A stretch of DNA of 23,840 nt from an uncultured bacterium. GTDB taxonomy: Bacteria > Actinomycetota > Coriobacteriia > Coriobacteriales > Coriobacteriaceae. The stretch is taken from NCBI GenBank assembly GCA_905215385.1, contig CAJMPY010000032.1:1-23840 (forward strand), read 5' to 3'. Under the pieces are notes generated by a model. The model had not been told where the DNA came from and did no database searches. It saw only the letters and a program-made list of their open reading frames with translations. Of the stretch, positions 15,745 through 23,786 are shown one piece after another. Position 1 is the stretch's first letter, and the number at the start of each line of letters is the position of its first letter. Position numbers and translations under genes: made by a program.

Positions 15745-16764
15745 TTACAAAACGATGCCGTCCATGGAGTTGGCGACGTTCTCGACCAGCCCCGCGCGCA
15801 CGGCTTCGGCCGCCGCAAGCGTACCGTTTTTAACAGCCTCGACCGAGGTGGCGCCATGGCCGATCAGGACCACGCCACGCAGGCCCAAAAGAATCGCGCC
15901 GCCCTTGGCATCACCAGAGAGCTTGGCCTTAATCTCGCGCATCTGCTTTTTGATGAGCAGCGCGGCGATCTTGGTGCCGAGCGAGGCCATAAAGGCGCCC
16001 TTGAGCTCCTGCAGCAAAAACTTGGCAGCGCCCTCGGTAGCCTTGAGAGCGATATTGCCCGACATGCCGTCGGCAACAACGACATCGAAATTGCCCGAGG
16101 TGAGGTCGGTGCCTTCGCAGTTGCCCACAAAGCCCGGAACTGCGGCCTTCATAGCAGGGAAGCAGGCCTTGGTAAAGTTAGAACCCTTCTCGTCCTCGGT
16201 GCCGTTACCAAGCAGGCCTACGCGAGGATGTTCGATGCCCAGGACGACGCGGGCATAGGCGCTACCCATCTGGGCAAAACGCACCATGTCATCGACCTCA
16301 ACATCGGGGTTGGCGCCCATATCGCACAGCACCGTCAGACCGCCGGCGCGATTGGGCAACGCATTGGTCAGACAGGGGCGCACCGGCTGCTTCTTGCCTT
16401 CGGCCTGATACCTAAACGGCGTCACGTATGCGGTAGCAGCGGCGGTCATGGCGCCGGTGGAGCCGGCGGAGAAGAACGCGTCCGCGTTGCCCTTTTTGAT
16501 GGCGCGGCAGGCAAGCACGATCGAGGACTTGCGCTTGGTCATCACGGCGCGAATAGGATCGTCATCCATGGCGATGACGTCAGGGGCTTCCAGAGCCTCC
16601 ACACGTGCATGGGCCGCGGCAAAGGGATTGACGATTTCGGCGGGGCCAACTGCCAAGACCTCGATATCGGGATCGGCGGCAAGTGCGGCCTCGATACCAT
16701 CGAGAACAACTTGAGGCTTCTCGTCTCCGCCCACAACGTCTACACAAACGCGAACGTTACTCAT
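15745..16764 (-). CDS. plsX: phosphate acyltransferase PlsX
   Basis: PlsX makes acyl-phosphate from acyl-ACP and phosphate, the donor for PlsY at the first step of phospholipid synthesis. It is a soluble, membrane-associated enzyme. The 339-residue protein carries VDVVGGDEKP (usually VDAMGGD), a KRKSSI block, ADAFFSAGSTGAMTAAA, LCDMGANPDV, GLLGNGTEDEKGS, NFVGNCEGTDL-like and DVVVADGMSGNIALKATEG segments, all typical. I chose the ATG at 16764 because AAGGAG lies 8 bases before it; the ATG at 16770 is too close to that site. It follows rpmF after a strong hairpin and precedes acpP, the source of its substrate. Confidence 0.97.
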   Translation of the reverse strand: MSNVRVCVDVVGGDEKPQVVLDGIEAALAADPDIEVLAVGPAEIVNPFAAAHARVEALEAPDVIAMDDDPIRAVMTKRKSSIVLACRAIKKGNADAFFSAGSTGAMTAAATAYVTPFRYQAEGKKQPVRPCLTNALPNRAGGLTVLCDMGANPDVEVDDMVRFAQMGSAYARVVLGIEHPRVGLLGNGTEDEKGSNFTKACFPAMKAAVPGFVGNCEGTDLTSGNFDVVVADGMSGNIALKATEGAAKFLLQELKGAFMASLGTKIAALLIKKQMREIKAKLSGDAKGGAILLGLRGVVLIGHGATSVEAVKNGTLAAAEAVRAGLVENVANSMDGIVL

Positions 16765-16784
16765 ATACATGCTCCTTATACAAA

Positions 16785-16811
16785 AATGGCCGACTCATTG
16801 AGCCGGCCATT
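16785..16811 (-). terminator. terminator/attenuator between rpmF and plsX
   Basis: On the minus strand AATGGCCGGCTC-AAT-GAGTCGGCCATT folds into a 12-bp stem (one G-U pair) with a 3-base loop, followed directly by a T-run and then the plsX ribosome site. This is a textbook intrinsic terminator placed inside the operon. It should lower plsX and downstream expression relative to rpmF. Confidence 0.7.
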
Positions 16812-16851
16812 GTGGTTCCATTTGGAACGGCATCGCATCCAGAGTATACCG

Positions 16852-17031
16852 TTACTCGGTAACGATAACCTCGCGGTCCTTGTAGAAACCGCAGCTGGGG
16901 CACACGTGGTGCGGAAGCTTGACAGCGCCGCAACGGGGGCACGTGGACTGAGCCGCAGCCGAGATCTTCATGTTGGCGGAACGACGGGTGTGAGTGCGGA
17001 TACGACCCTGCTTTTGTTTAGGTACGGGCAT
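16852..17031 (-). CDS. rpmF: 50S ribosomal protein L32
   Basis: This 59-residue basic protein reads MPVPKQKQGRIRTHTRRSAN at the start, then has a zinc ribbon CPRCG...CPSCG and a C-terminal block FYKDREVIVTE. It belongs to the large ribosomal subunit. All four zinc-type cysteines are kept, so this is the zinc-bound form. The ATG has GGAAGG 5 bases upstream. It sits in the conserved order yceD-rpmF-plsX, where ribosome and lipid genes are often linked. A terminator-like hairpin follows it, which may let rpmF be made in excess over plsX. Confidence 0.97.
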   Translation of the reverse strand: MPVPKQKQGRIRTHTRRSANMKISAAAQSTCPRCGAVKLPHHVCPSCGFYKDREVIVTE

Positions 17032-17095
17032 AGTGACCTTCCTTATGAACTATCCAGTGTGGCGATTACGCGCAAGTAGCGATACTACCACAGTT

Positions 17096-17650
17096 TTACT
17101 CATCGAGCTTGAGATTCTTCAATGCTGCAAATGGATTTTCCGTGGCAGCGGCCCATTCCGCCTCTGCCTGGGCGGCGCAATCGCATTGCTCGACGTTGAG
17201 ATTGCAACCGCAAGTGGGGCACAGACCGCGGCAATCGGGCTTGCACAGAACGACAAACGGCGTGTCCATAACGACCGCGTCGTTGATGGGCTCACCCAGA
17301 TCGACGATGCGGTCCTCACCCAGGAGCTCGTAGCCGTCCTCGTAGGCCTCGGGATCCTCGGGCTCCTCAAAGAGGTAGAACTCCTCGATCTCGCCGGCGA
17401 TATCAAACGAAGCGGGCTCCAGGCAACGGTCGCACTCGCCGGTGGCGTGCGCGCGGACCATGCCCGTGAGCAAGACACCGGTACCGGCATTGGTAAAGAC
17501 AACGTCGTAGTCGATGCCGTCCTGTAGCTGGTACTCCTTCTCGCCCACCGTGTAGGTGGCGACATCGACCTTGCCGGTCAGCGGATACGAATCTCCGGGA
17601 AACTCAAGCTGCTCGGAAAGATCGACGGTAACGCTCGGGAACTCAGCCAT
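17096..17650 (-). CDS. yceD: YceD/DUF177 family protein (23S rRNA accumulation protein family)
   Basis: This 184-residue protein belongs to the family linked to 23S rRNA accumulation and usually encoded just before rpmF, as here. It shows the conserved CDRC (Cys73, Cys76) after a beta-rich N-terminal half, and a C-terminal cluster PDCRGLCPTCGCNLN followed by CDC, giving at least nine cysteines suited to metal binding. The middle is strongly acidic. I chose ATG 17650, which overlaps the stop of the upstream gene as TAATG; the longer frame to 17701 is only overlap. The ribosome site is weak, so translation probably depends on coupling with the upstream coiled-coil gene. The biochemical role is not known. 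Confidence 0.9.
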   Translation of the reverse strand: MAEFPSVTVDLSEQLEFPGDSYPLTGKVDVATYTVGEKEYQLQDGIDYDVVFTNAGTGVLLTGMVRAHATGECDRCLEPASFDIAGEIEEFYLFEEPEDPEAYEDGYELLGEDRIVDLGEPINDAVVMDTPFVVLCKPDCRGLCPTCGCNLNVEQCDCAAQAEAEWAAATENPFAALKNLKLDE

Positions 17651-18147
17651 TACCACTGACCATTCTGTTGGGCGGCACCCTCGTTGAGCTGCTGACGGCA
17701 ACGGGTAACGGTGCCGGTCAGGCTCTTGAGGTTCTCCTCCAGGTGCGTAAAGACCTGCTCTGCGTAGTCCTCGGCAGCATAACGCGTCTCGCGCTCGTAC
17801 TGCTGGGCACGATCGCGGATGTCGTCGGCCTGCTGCTGGGCTAAGCGGACGATCTCCTGCTCACCGGCAATGGTGAGGGCCTGCTGCTGAGCGTCGGCGA
17901 TGATGGAATCGGCCTGGGCGGCGGCGGAAGCCATAAGCTCCTCGCGCTCCTTAAGGATACGGCGGGACTTCTGCCACTCCTCGGGATAGCTCATGCGGAT
18001 CTCGTCGAGGATGTTGAAGAACACGTCGGCGTCGATGACCTTGAACTGAGCGTTCTTGCCGAAAGGCGGCTTGGCTTCCTCGATCAGCCCTTCGAGCTCA
18101 TCGACCAAGCTGACGATCCTATCGCCAGGAAAATTCTCGCCCGGCAT
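17650..18147 (-). CDS. coiled-coil protein, DivIVA/SepIVA-like
   Basis: The 165-residue protein has a short N-terminal region (DRIVSLVDELEGLIEEAK, then FKVIDADVFFNILDEIRMSYPEEW) followed by a long, highly charged, Gln- and Ala-rich helix from about 60 to 150 that should form a coiled coil. There is no membrane segment and no ATPase motif, although relatives are often labelled ATPase. In mycobacteria the gene at the equivalent place, near coaD and the DUF177 gene, is the septum protein SepIVA of the DivIVA class. I infer a similar role in cell envelope or division from position and shape only. ATG 18147 has AAAGGAG 5 bases upstream. It overlaps yceD by one base. Confidence 0.65.
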   Translation of the reverse strand: MPGENFPGDRIVSLVDELEGLIEEAKPPFGKNAQFKVIDADVFFNILDEIRMSYPEEWQKSRRILKEREELMASAAAQADSIIADAQQQALTIAGEQEIVRLAQQQADDIRDRAQQYERETRYAAEDYAEQVFTHLEENLKSLTGTVTRCRQQLNEGAAQQNGQW

Positions 18148-18215
18148 CCGGTCTCCTTTCATAGGTAACATATCATCGTGCTAGTTTACCACATGCCACC
18201 AGGCAATAAAAAACG

Positions 18216-18713
18216 TCACGAAAAGCGATGTCTGAGCGCTTCGACCACGTTGGGCGGGACAAACGTCGATACATCGCTGCCGAGTGAGGCGATCTGGCGA
18301 ACGACCGAGCTCGAGATATAGCCGTACTGCGGCGCACTCATGACAAAGATGGACTCCAGCTCGTTATCCAAGCGATAGTTGAGATCTGCCTGCTGCAGCT
18401 CGTACTCAAAGTCGGTCATGGCGCGCAGGCCCTTGACCACGGCCCCCGCCCCCTGCTCGCGAGCGAAGTCGACCAAGAGGCCGGTAAAGGGCAGGACCTC
18501 GACGCCGTCGATATCACCGAGCGCCTCGCGGGCCAGCGCCACGCGCTCATCGAGCATAAACGTGGTACCCACACCGTTTTTACCCTGCGACTCGGCAACA
18601 GCGACGATCACACTGGGAAAGATGCGGCGGGCGCGGCGGATGACGTCGATATGGCCAAACGTGATGGGATCGAAGGTGCCCGGGACGATCACGCGGTTGA
18701 TGGTGTCATTCAT
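18216..18713 (-). CDS. coaD: phosphopantetheine adenylyltransferase
   Basis: The enzyme joins 4'-phosphopantetheine and ATP to dephospho-CoA, the fourth step of CoA synthesis. The 165-residue protein matches the family length and shows PGTFDPITFGHIDVI with the nucleotidyltransferase T/HxGH motif (18-21), VKGLRAMTDFEYELQQ for substrate binding, and ISSSVVR (about 133-139). ATG 18713 has AGGAGG 6 bases upstream and overlaps the end of rsmD by 8 bases; the frame extending to 19037 is antisense-type noise inside rsmD. CoA is the source of the phosphopantetheine arm placed on the ACP encoded downstream. Confidence 0.97.
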   Translation of the reverse strand: MNDTINRVIVPGTFDPITFGHIDVIRRARRIFPSVIVAVAESQGKNGVGTTFMLDERVALAREALGDIDGVEVLPFTGLLVDFAREQGAGAVVKGLRAMTDFEYELQQADLNYRLDNELESIFVMSAPQYGYISSSVVRQIASLGSDVSTFVPPNVVEALRHRFS

Positions 18714-19362
18714 GGTCGTCCTCCTGAAACGTCGTGGCATCGTTGTTGTGAGCATCGGTGCCAGCGCAATCTTCCTCACCATCGTCATCGCCGACCCAAC
18801 GAAGCAGGTCGACCGAGGTAATGCCGTAGCGCTTCTCGCGCACGATCTCAAAGCCTGCCGGATGCGCGCCCGCATCGGCGGCGGCATGCTCAAACAGGGC
18901 ATAAGCGCCAGGTGCAAGCAGACCCTGCTGAGCCAGCTTCTGCAGCAGCTCCTCGACCGGCTCGGCACCAAAAGCATAGGGCGGGTCGAGCAGGACCAGA
19001 TCAAAGGGGCCGCCCGGCACACGACCGCGCGAGGCACTCGCCAGCATGTCGCCCGCTATCACGCGCCAACGCGCACGGTCACGGCAGAGCGACTCGATAT
19101 TCTTGGTAATGAGCCGCGCGGCATTCCGATCGATCTCGAACGTCGTGAGCGAGCGGGCACCACGTGAGAGCATCTCTAACCCTAAGGCACCGGAGCCGCC
19201 AAAGGCGTCCAGCACGCGGACCTCGTCCAGATCGAAGTCGAATGCCGACATGACCATAGATGCGCATGCCTCGCGCACGCGATCGGTCGTGGGGCGGGTG
19301 ACATCGCGACCACGGGGCTCCTCGATCTTACGACCGCGCCATTCGCCGCCGATGATTCTCAT
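18706..19362 (-). CDS. rsmD: 16S rRNA (guanine(966)-N(2))-methyltransferase RsmD
   Basis: This SAM-dependent enzyme modifies G966 of 16S rRNA in the small subunit. The 218-residue protein has the typical start MRIIGGEWRGRK, the block RPTTDRVREA, SAM motif I VLDAFGGSGALGLE (about 49-62) and the catalytic LDPPY (125-129). The last 25 residues after RWVGDD are acidic and Asn/His-rich, a tail not usual for the family. The ATG overlaps the recG stop as ATGA, with AAGGAGG 10 bases upstream, and the 3' end overlaps coaD. The rsmD-coaD pair is very widely conserved. Confidence 0.96.
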   Translation of the reverse strand: MRIIGGEWRGRKIEEPRGRDVTRPTTDRVREACASMVMSAFDFDLDEVRVLDAFGGSGALGLEMLSRGARSLTTFEIDRNAARLITKNIESLCRDRARWRVIAGDMLASASRGRVPGGPFDLVLLDPPYAFGAEPVEELLQKLAQQGLLAPGAYALFEHAAADAGAHPAGFEIVREKRYGITSVDLLRWVGDDDGEEDCAGTDAHNNDATTFQEDDHE

Positions 19363-21536
19363 CCTCCGCTGACCTCCTTAAAAATGTGTCGATATCGCAT
19401 GGCGACCGCATCGCGCAGGGGGCGCGTCGCCACGGAGTCAAGGTTGCAAGCATACCGCAAGAGCTCAACCGCGTCCAAATGGGCCCACTCGATCAGCTCC
19501 TCGTCGGCATCCAGGTCGACAAAGCGCAGGGTCACTCCGCCATGCTGGCGGTACCCCAGGATTTCGCCCTCGTGGCGCAGACGCAGGTCCATCTGGGCGA
19601 GCGTAAAGCCATCCGAGGTTTTTTCGAGCGATTGCAGGCGATCTTGTGCTGCCGAAGCGCCGCCGTTGCCCTTGGAGTGCGTCATGACCAGGCACGTGCC
19701 CGACACGCTGCCACGGCCCACGCGACCGCGCAGCTGGTGCAGCGCCGCCAAACCAAAGCGCTCGCCGTTCTCGATGACCATGACGGTGGCGTTAGGCACG
19801 TCGACGCCCACCTCGACCACCGTAGTCGAGACGAGCACGTCAATCTCGCCACGCTTAAAGGCATCGATAACCTGGTCCTTCTCCCCCGCTGGCATGCGGC
19901 CGTGAAGGCGCTCGATGGCAAGACCCGGCAACGCCAGACGCAGGCGATCGAGCTCGGTCGCCGTATCGTGCAGCGGCACGGGGACCGTCACGCGGCCCTC
20001 GTCGTCGCGGACGATACCGGGCACGTCCTCCAGATCATCGGCCGAGTCACTCGGCTCCACGAGCGGGCAAATCACGTAGGCCTGCTGACCCTTTTCATGC
20101 GCCTCGCGGATGGCGCCATAGGCAAGGTCGCGACTCGACTCGGTAAGCACGCGTGTCGTCACGCCAGCGCCAGGGACGGGCCGATGGCGGATGATACTCG
20201 TGTCCAGATCGCCGTAGACCGAAAGCGCCAGCGTACGCGGGATGGGCGTTGCCGTCATAACGAGCAGATCGGCACCGGGGCCCTTCGCGCGCAAGGCATT
20301 GCGTTGGCCGACGCCAAACCGGTGCTGCTCATCGATGACTACGAGCGACAGATACTTAAACGCCACGTTATCCGAAAGGACCGCATGGGTTCCAAAGAGG
20401 ACGTCGAGCTCTCCGGATTCCAGCTGTGCATGGATGCGCTCGCGCTCTGCGGCCGGCGTGGCACCCGTCAGAAGCGCCCAAGACATGCCGGCCTGCGAGA
20501 GCAGAGGGCCGGTCTTATCGGCATATTGACGCGCCAGCACGCCCGTGGGCGCCATAACGCAGGCCTGTGTGCCGCTATCGGCAGCCACAGCCAGCGCGCA
20601 GGCGGCAACGGCGGTCTTACCGGTACCGACATCGCCCAGCAGCAGGCGGTTCATCACGCGCCCGCCATCGCACATATCGCGCAGGATGTCTTGGAACGCG
20701 GCCTCCTGCTCGTCGCTCAGCGAAAACGGCAGGGCCTGCTTGAGCGCGGCCAGGTGCTCGCCCGCGGCGTGGGCGTAGGGAGCGACTTCGACCAAGCCAC
20801 CGTCGTTGCGCAGGCGCAGCGCCAGCTGCAGGTAGAGGCACTCCTCGTAGGCAAGCCGTGCGCGCGCGATATCGCGCTCAGCCATGCTCGAGGGAAAGTG
20901 GATCGATCGAAGGGCACGGGCATGGCTCATCAGGCGACGTTTAACGCGTAAGCGTGCCGGAATGGGATCAAAGGGATTGCCGACGACCTCGAGCGCGCCA
21001 CTTACGATACGGCGCATCCATGCCTGACTCACGCCGTCACTCACGTAATGGACCGGCAGGATAGTGCCCGCGGCGCGCCCTTCCTCAAGCTTTTCAAAGT
21101 GCGGCGAGGCCATCTGCTTAAAGCCGTAGGCAAACTCGACCTTACCCATTACGGCCAGGCGGTCGCCCTGCTTAAGCTGCTGGGCAATCCAGGGCTGGCG
21201 GAAAAAGGCGACCTGCAGCACGCCCGTCTCGTCAACGAGTGAGACCTCGGTCACCTGCATGTGCGGACGAGGCTGCTTTTGGACGATACGGTCGACCGTG
21301 GCGATGATGGTACACACGGTACCGATGGGCGCCATCTCGATGGACCAGGAGCGCGTAAAGTCCAGGTATCGATGAGGGATATGGAGAAGGAGGTCCCCCA
21401 CCGTCCGAATTCCCAGACGGCGAAGGGCCTCCTCACGTTTACCCGAAACATATTTGAGTCGCGCGATATCCTCGTCGAGCGCATTGCTCTGGGCAAAGCG
21501 CTCCGAGACGCGCGGCACGGAGCACAGTTCGGACAT
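19359..21536 (-). CDS. recG: ATP-dependent DNA helicase RecG
   Basis: RecG is a branch-migrating helicase that remodels stalled replication forks and Holliday junctions. At 725 residues it has the N-terminal wedge/OB region (LLLHIPHRYLDFTR, then an OB fold to about 160), Walker A GDVGTGKT (about 300), the DEQH box IDEQHRFGV (about 400), TATPIPRTLA, GRMPAGEKD, STTVVEVGVDVPNA, and QLRGRVGRG (motif VI), with a C-terminal block LRHEGEILGYRQHG. All motor motifs are intact. ATG 21536 lies 10 bases after the fakA stop with only a weak ribosome site. It overlaps rsmD by 4 bases. Confidence 0.97.
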   Translation of the reverse strand: MSELCSVPRVSERFAQSNALDEDIARLKYVSGKREEALRRLGIRTVGDLLLHIPHRYLDFTRSWSIEMAPIGTVCTIIATVDRIVQKQPRPHMQVTEVSLVDETGVLQVAFFRQPWIAQQLKQGDRLAVMGKVEFAYGFKQMASPHFEKLEEGRAAGTILPVHYVSDGVSQAWMRRIVSGALEVVGNPFDPIPARLRVKRRLMSHARALRSIHFPSSMAERDIARARLAYEECLYLQLALRLRNDGGLVEVAPYAHAAGEHLAALKQALPFSLSDEQEAAFQDILRDMCDGGRVMNRLLLGDVGTGKTAVAACALAVAADSGTQACVMAPTGVLARQYADKTGPLLSQAGMSWALLTGATPAAERERIHAQLESGELDVLFGTHAVLSDNVAFKYLSLVVIDEQHRFGVGQRNALRAKGPGADLLVMTATPIPRTLALSVYGDLDTSIIRHRPVPGAGVTTRVLTESSRDLAYGAIREAHEKGQQAYVICPLVEPSDSADDLEDVPGIVRDDEGRVTVPVPLHDTATELDRLRLALPGLAIERLHGRMPAGEKDQVIDAFKRGEIDVLVSTTVVEVGVDVPNATVMVIENGERFGLAALHQLRGRVGRGSVSGTCLVMTHSKGNGGASAAQDRLQSLEKTSDGFTLAQMDLRLRHEGEILGYRQHGGVTLRFVDLDADEELIEWAHLDAVELLRYACNLDSVATRPLRDAVAMRYRHIFKEVSGG

Positions 21537-21546
21537 GGGCAGTTGC

Positions 21547-23208
21547 CTACTCGATCGAGAAGATCACGGGATAGAGCGGCTGCTCGCCACGATGGGCGTC
21601 AATCTCCAGATCGGGCTGAGCCTCCTCAATGGCATCGACAATCTCCTGGAAGGCCTCATTGGACAGTTCCTCGCCTGCCAGAATCGTCAGCGCGTCGCCC
21701 TCCTCTTCCTCCTGCATACGGTTAATGCAATCAAGCGTGACCTGCTTCACGTCGGAGCCGACCACATCAATGGAGCCGGCAATGATACCCATGACGTCAC
21801 CGGAGTGAATCGGCGAGCCGTCGGAGGCGCTGGAATCGCGCACGGCACGGGTGACCTCGCCATCGCGAACCTCACTGATGGCGTCGACCATAGCGGCGAC
21901 GGCATCCTCAAGCTCGGAATCGGGTAGGACCGCGAACAGCGCGGAGAAGGCCTGCGGAACGGTCTTGGTGGGAACGACGGCGACCTTCTTGTCGGTGCAG
22001 GCTGAAGCAGCGGCCTCGGCGGCCATGCGGATGTTGCCGTTGTTGGGCAGGATGATGACCGAGGTCGCGTTGACCTGGTCGACGGCGCCCAGCAGGTCTG
22101 CAGTCGAAGGGTTCATGGTCTGGCCACCCGAGACGATCACGTCAACGCCGAGAGACTTGAGGATGTCTGCCTCGCCGGAACCGGCGGCAACGGCGACAAA
22201 GCCCAGGGCCTTCGCGGGCTCGGCGGCCTTTTCCTGGTCCTCGTGGATCTTGGCAGTACGGTCGTGGGCCTCCATCTCCATGTTATGGATAAAGACTTCG
22301 TAGATCTGACCAAGCTGCAGCATGTGCTCGAGCACCAAGTTGGGGGTGTTGGAGTGCACGTGAATCTTGTAATCGGGGTAAGCACCCACGAGCAGCTCGC
22401 AGTCGCCCATGGAACCCAGGAACTTGAGGCACTCGTCCTCGTCAAAGGGAGCGTCGGCCTTAAAGAGGAACTCGTTGCAGTAGCGGAATTCCGAGCCCTC
22501 CCAGTCGTCGTTGGCCTCGATCTCAACACGACCAAGGGCCGCGTCGCGGGCAGAGCAGGCGGAATCAAACGTGGCGGAGAAATCCTCGACAACGGTGCTG
22601 CGGCCAAGAGCGGCGGCAACAAAGTTCTCAAGGAAAATAGCAAAGCCAAAGGCGCCGGAGTCGACCACGCCGTTCTCCTTCAGAACGGGCAGCAGGTCGG
22701 GCGTGCGGGCGACGGACTGGTAGGCCTCGACGACGATGGCGTCGAGCGCGTCCTCGGCCGAGAACTTCTTCTTTTCGCACTCGTCGGCCTTGGTCGAGAC
22801 ATCGCGCAACACCGTGAGGATCGTACCCTCGATGGGCTTACGGACGGCCTGGAAGGCAACCTTGACGGCACGACGGAAGGCGAAGGCGATGTTGGCGGAC
22901 GTAATGGGCTCGTCGGCGGAGACAAGGCCCTCGGCCACGCCGCGCAAGATCTGCGAGGTGATGACGCCGGAGTTGCCGCGGGCGCCCATCAGGGAGCCGT
23001 GGGTGATGGCGCCGGCGATGGCCTCCATGTCGGCGTCGGCGGGAAGGGCAGAAAGCTCCTTGGTCACCGAGGCGAGCGTGAGCGACATGTTGGTGCCGGT
23101 GTCACCGTCGGGCACGGGAAAGACGTTGAGCTTGTTGATCTCCTCGGCCTTGTCGGAAACGGCAGCCGCAGCGATCGGAAAACAGGTGCGAATGGTCTTT
23201 GCAATCAT
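21547..23208 (-). CDS. fakA: fatty acid kinase catalytic subunit FakA (DAK2 domain, YloV-type)
   Basis: FakA phosphorylates fatty acids bound to a FakB protein, feeding exogenous fatty acids into phospholipid synthesis through PlsX and PlsY. The 553-residue protein has the DAK2 nucleotide site NVFPVPDGDTGTNM (28-41), GARGNSGVI (75-83) and KPIEGTILTV, a middle domain with RYCNEFLF and KIHVHSNTPN, and a C-terminal domain with ILPNNGNI and VPTKTVPQAFSA, the full YloV layout. The ATG at 23208 has GGAG about 12 bases upstream. asp23 precedes it and recG follows, the classic Gram-positive order. No fakB gene is in the window. Confidence 0.95.
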   Translation of the reverse strand: MIAKTIRTCFPIAAAAVSDKAEEINKLNVFPVPDGDTGTNMSLTLASVTKELSALPADADMEAIAGAITHGSLMGARGNSGVITSQILRGVAEGLVSADEPITSANIAFAFRRAVKVAFQAVRKPIEGTILTVLRDVSTKADECEKKKFSAEDALDAIVVEAYQSVARTPDLLPVLKENGVVDSGAFGFAIFLENFVAAALGRSTVVEDFSATFDSACSARDAALGRVEIEANDDWEGSEFRYCNEFLFKADAPFDEDECLKFLGSMGDCELLVGAYPDYKIHVHSNTPNLVLEHMLQLGQIYEVFIHNMEMEAHDRTAKIHEDQEKAAEPAKALGFVAVAAGSGEADILKSLGVDVIVSGGQTMNPSTADLLGAVDQVNATSVIILPNNGNIRMAAEAAASACTDKKVAVVPTKTVPQAFSALFAVLPDSELEDAVAAMVDAISEVRDGEVTRAVRDSSASDGSPIHSGDVMGIIAGSIDVVGSDVKQVTLDCINRMQEEEEGDALTILAGEELSNEAFQEIVDAIEEAQPDLEIDAHRGEQPLYPVIFSIE

Positions 23209-23235
23209 GGGTATTTAAATCTCCGTTTTCGGATG

Positions 23236-23592
23236 CTAGTTCAGACGGCTCTTGAGCGCGTCGATATGGATGCCGATCTTAAGGCTGGCGGGATCGATCT
23301 GGGCGATCTCCTGCAGGGTGAAGGCAACGGAGCTCGAAAGATTGTGGCAGACGGATTTCATGTTGACGCCGTTCTCGAGCACGACGTGAAGATCGACCGT
23401 AAGGCCGTTCTCGTCGGCGGAGACAAGCACGCCCTTGCGGAGGCGCTGACCGGCAAGCAGGCGCACGCTCTCGGCGCCTTGGAGCTGCTCAGCCATACCG
23501 ACGACGCCATAGCACGTCATCGCGGCATAACCGGCAATATCGGCAATAACGTCGTTCGAGACGCTCAGGCTGCCGTTAATGGTCTCAGACAC
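23236..23592 (-). CDS. Asp23/YloU family envelope stress response protein
   Basis: The 118-residue protein belongs to the Asp23/Gls24 (DUF322) family, small cytosolic or membrane-associated proteins tied to envelope stress. It shows GSLSVSNDVIADIAGYAAMTCYGVVGM, then GVLVSADENGLTVDLHVVLENGVNM and a C-terminal block IAQIDPASLKIGIHIDAL. No membrane segment is present. I prefer GTG 23592 because GGAG stands 6 bases before it; the frame to 23625 adds residues with no ribosome site. It is the first gene of the long operon and directly precedes fakA, as in many Firmicutes, where rpmB is often found close by but is not seen here. Confidence 0.93.
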   Translation of the reverse strand: MSETINGSLSVSNDVIADIAGYAAMTCYGVVGMAEQLQGAESVRLLAGQRLRKGVLVSADENGLTVDLHVVLENGVNMKSVCHNLSSSVAFTLQEIAQIDPASLKIGIHIDALKSRLN

Positions 23593-23648
23593 AAGAATCT
23601 CCTTATCTGGTGCTCGCGGCACCATGTCGTGGGAGCAATCATTGCAAT

Positions 23649-23654
23649 ATTCTA
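23649..23654 (-). promoter_or_regulatory. possible -10 element of the asp23-to-ffh operon
   Basis: TAGAAT on the minus strand lies about 57 bases before the GTG of the asp23-type gene. No convincing -35 box precedes it. The 190 bases between this gene and the tRNA hold no reading frame of note. Confidence 0.3.
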
Positions 23655-23752
23655 CAACGACCGCGCCATGTTGAGGTGGTGGGTCGCGGGATTACATCCT
23701 CGACACGAAATGTTGATATGGCAACGTTCGAGTCAAGTGGTCGCGGCATGAA

Positions 23753-23780
23753 AAAACCCGCCGCATAAGCGACGGGTTTT
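23753..23780 (-). terminator. intrinsic terminator after tRNA-Asn
   Basis: On the minus strand AAAACCCGTCGC-TTAT-GCGGCGGGTTTT forms a stem of 11 pairs with one mismatch and runs into further T residues. It begins about 7 bases after the tRNA 3' end and separates the tRNA from the asp23 operon. Confidence 0.88.
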
Positions 23781-23786
23781 ACAACC

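Noticed and set aside
22243..23751. A 502-codon open frame on the plus strand opposite fakA and the asp23-type gene
   Set aside because: Same shadow effect; Gly/Val/Leu-rich translation without motifs, spanning two well-identified genes and their gap.
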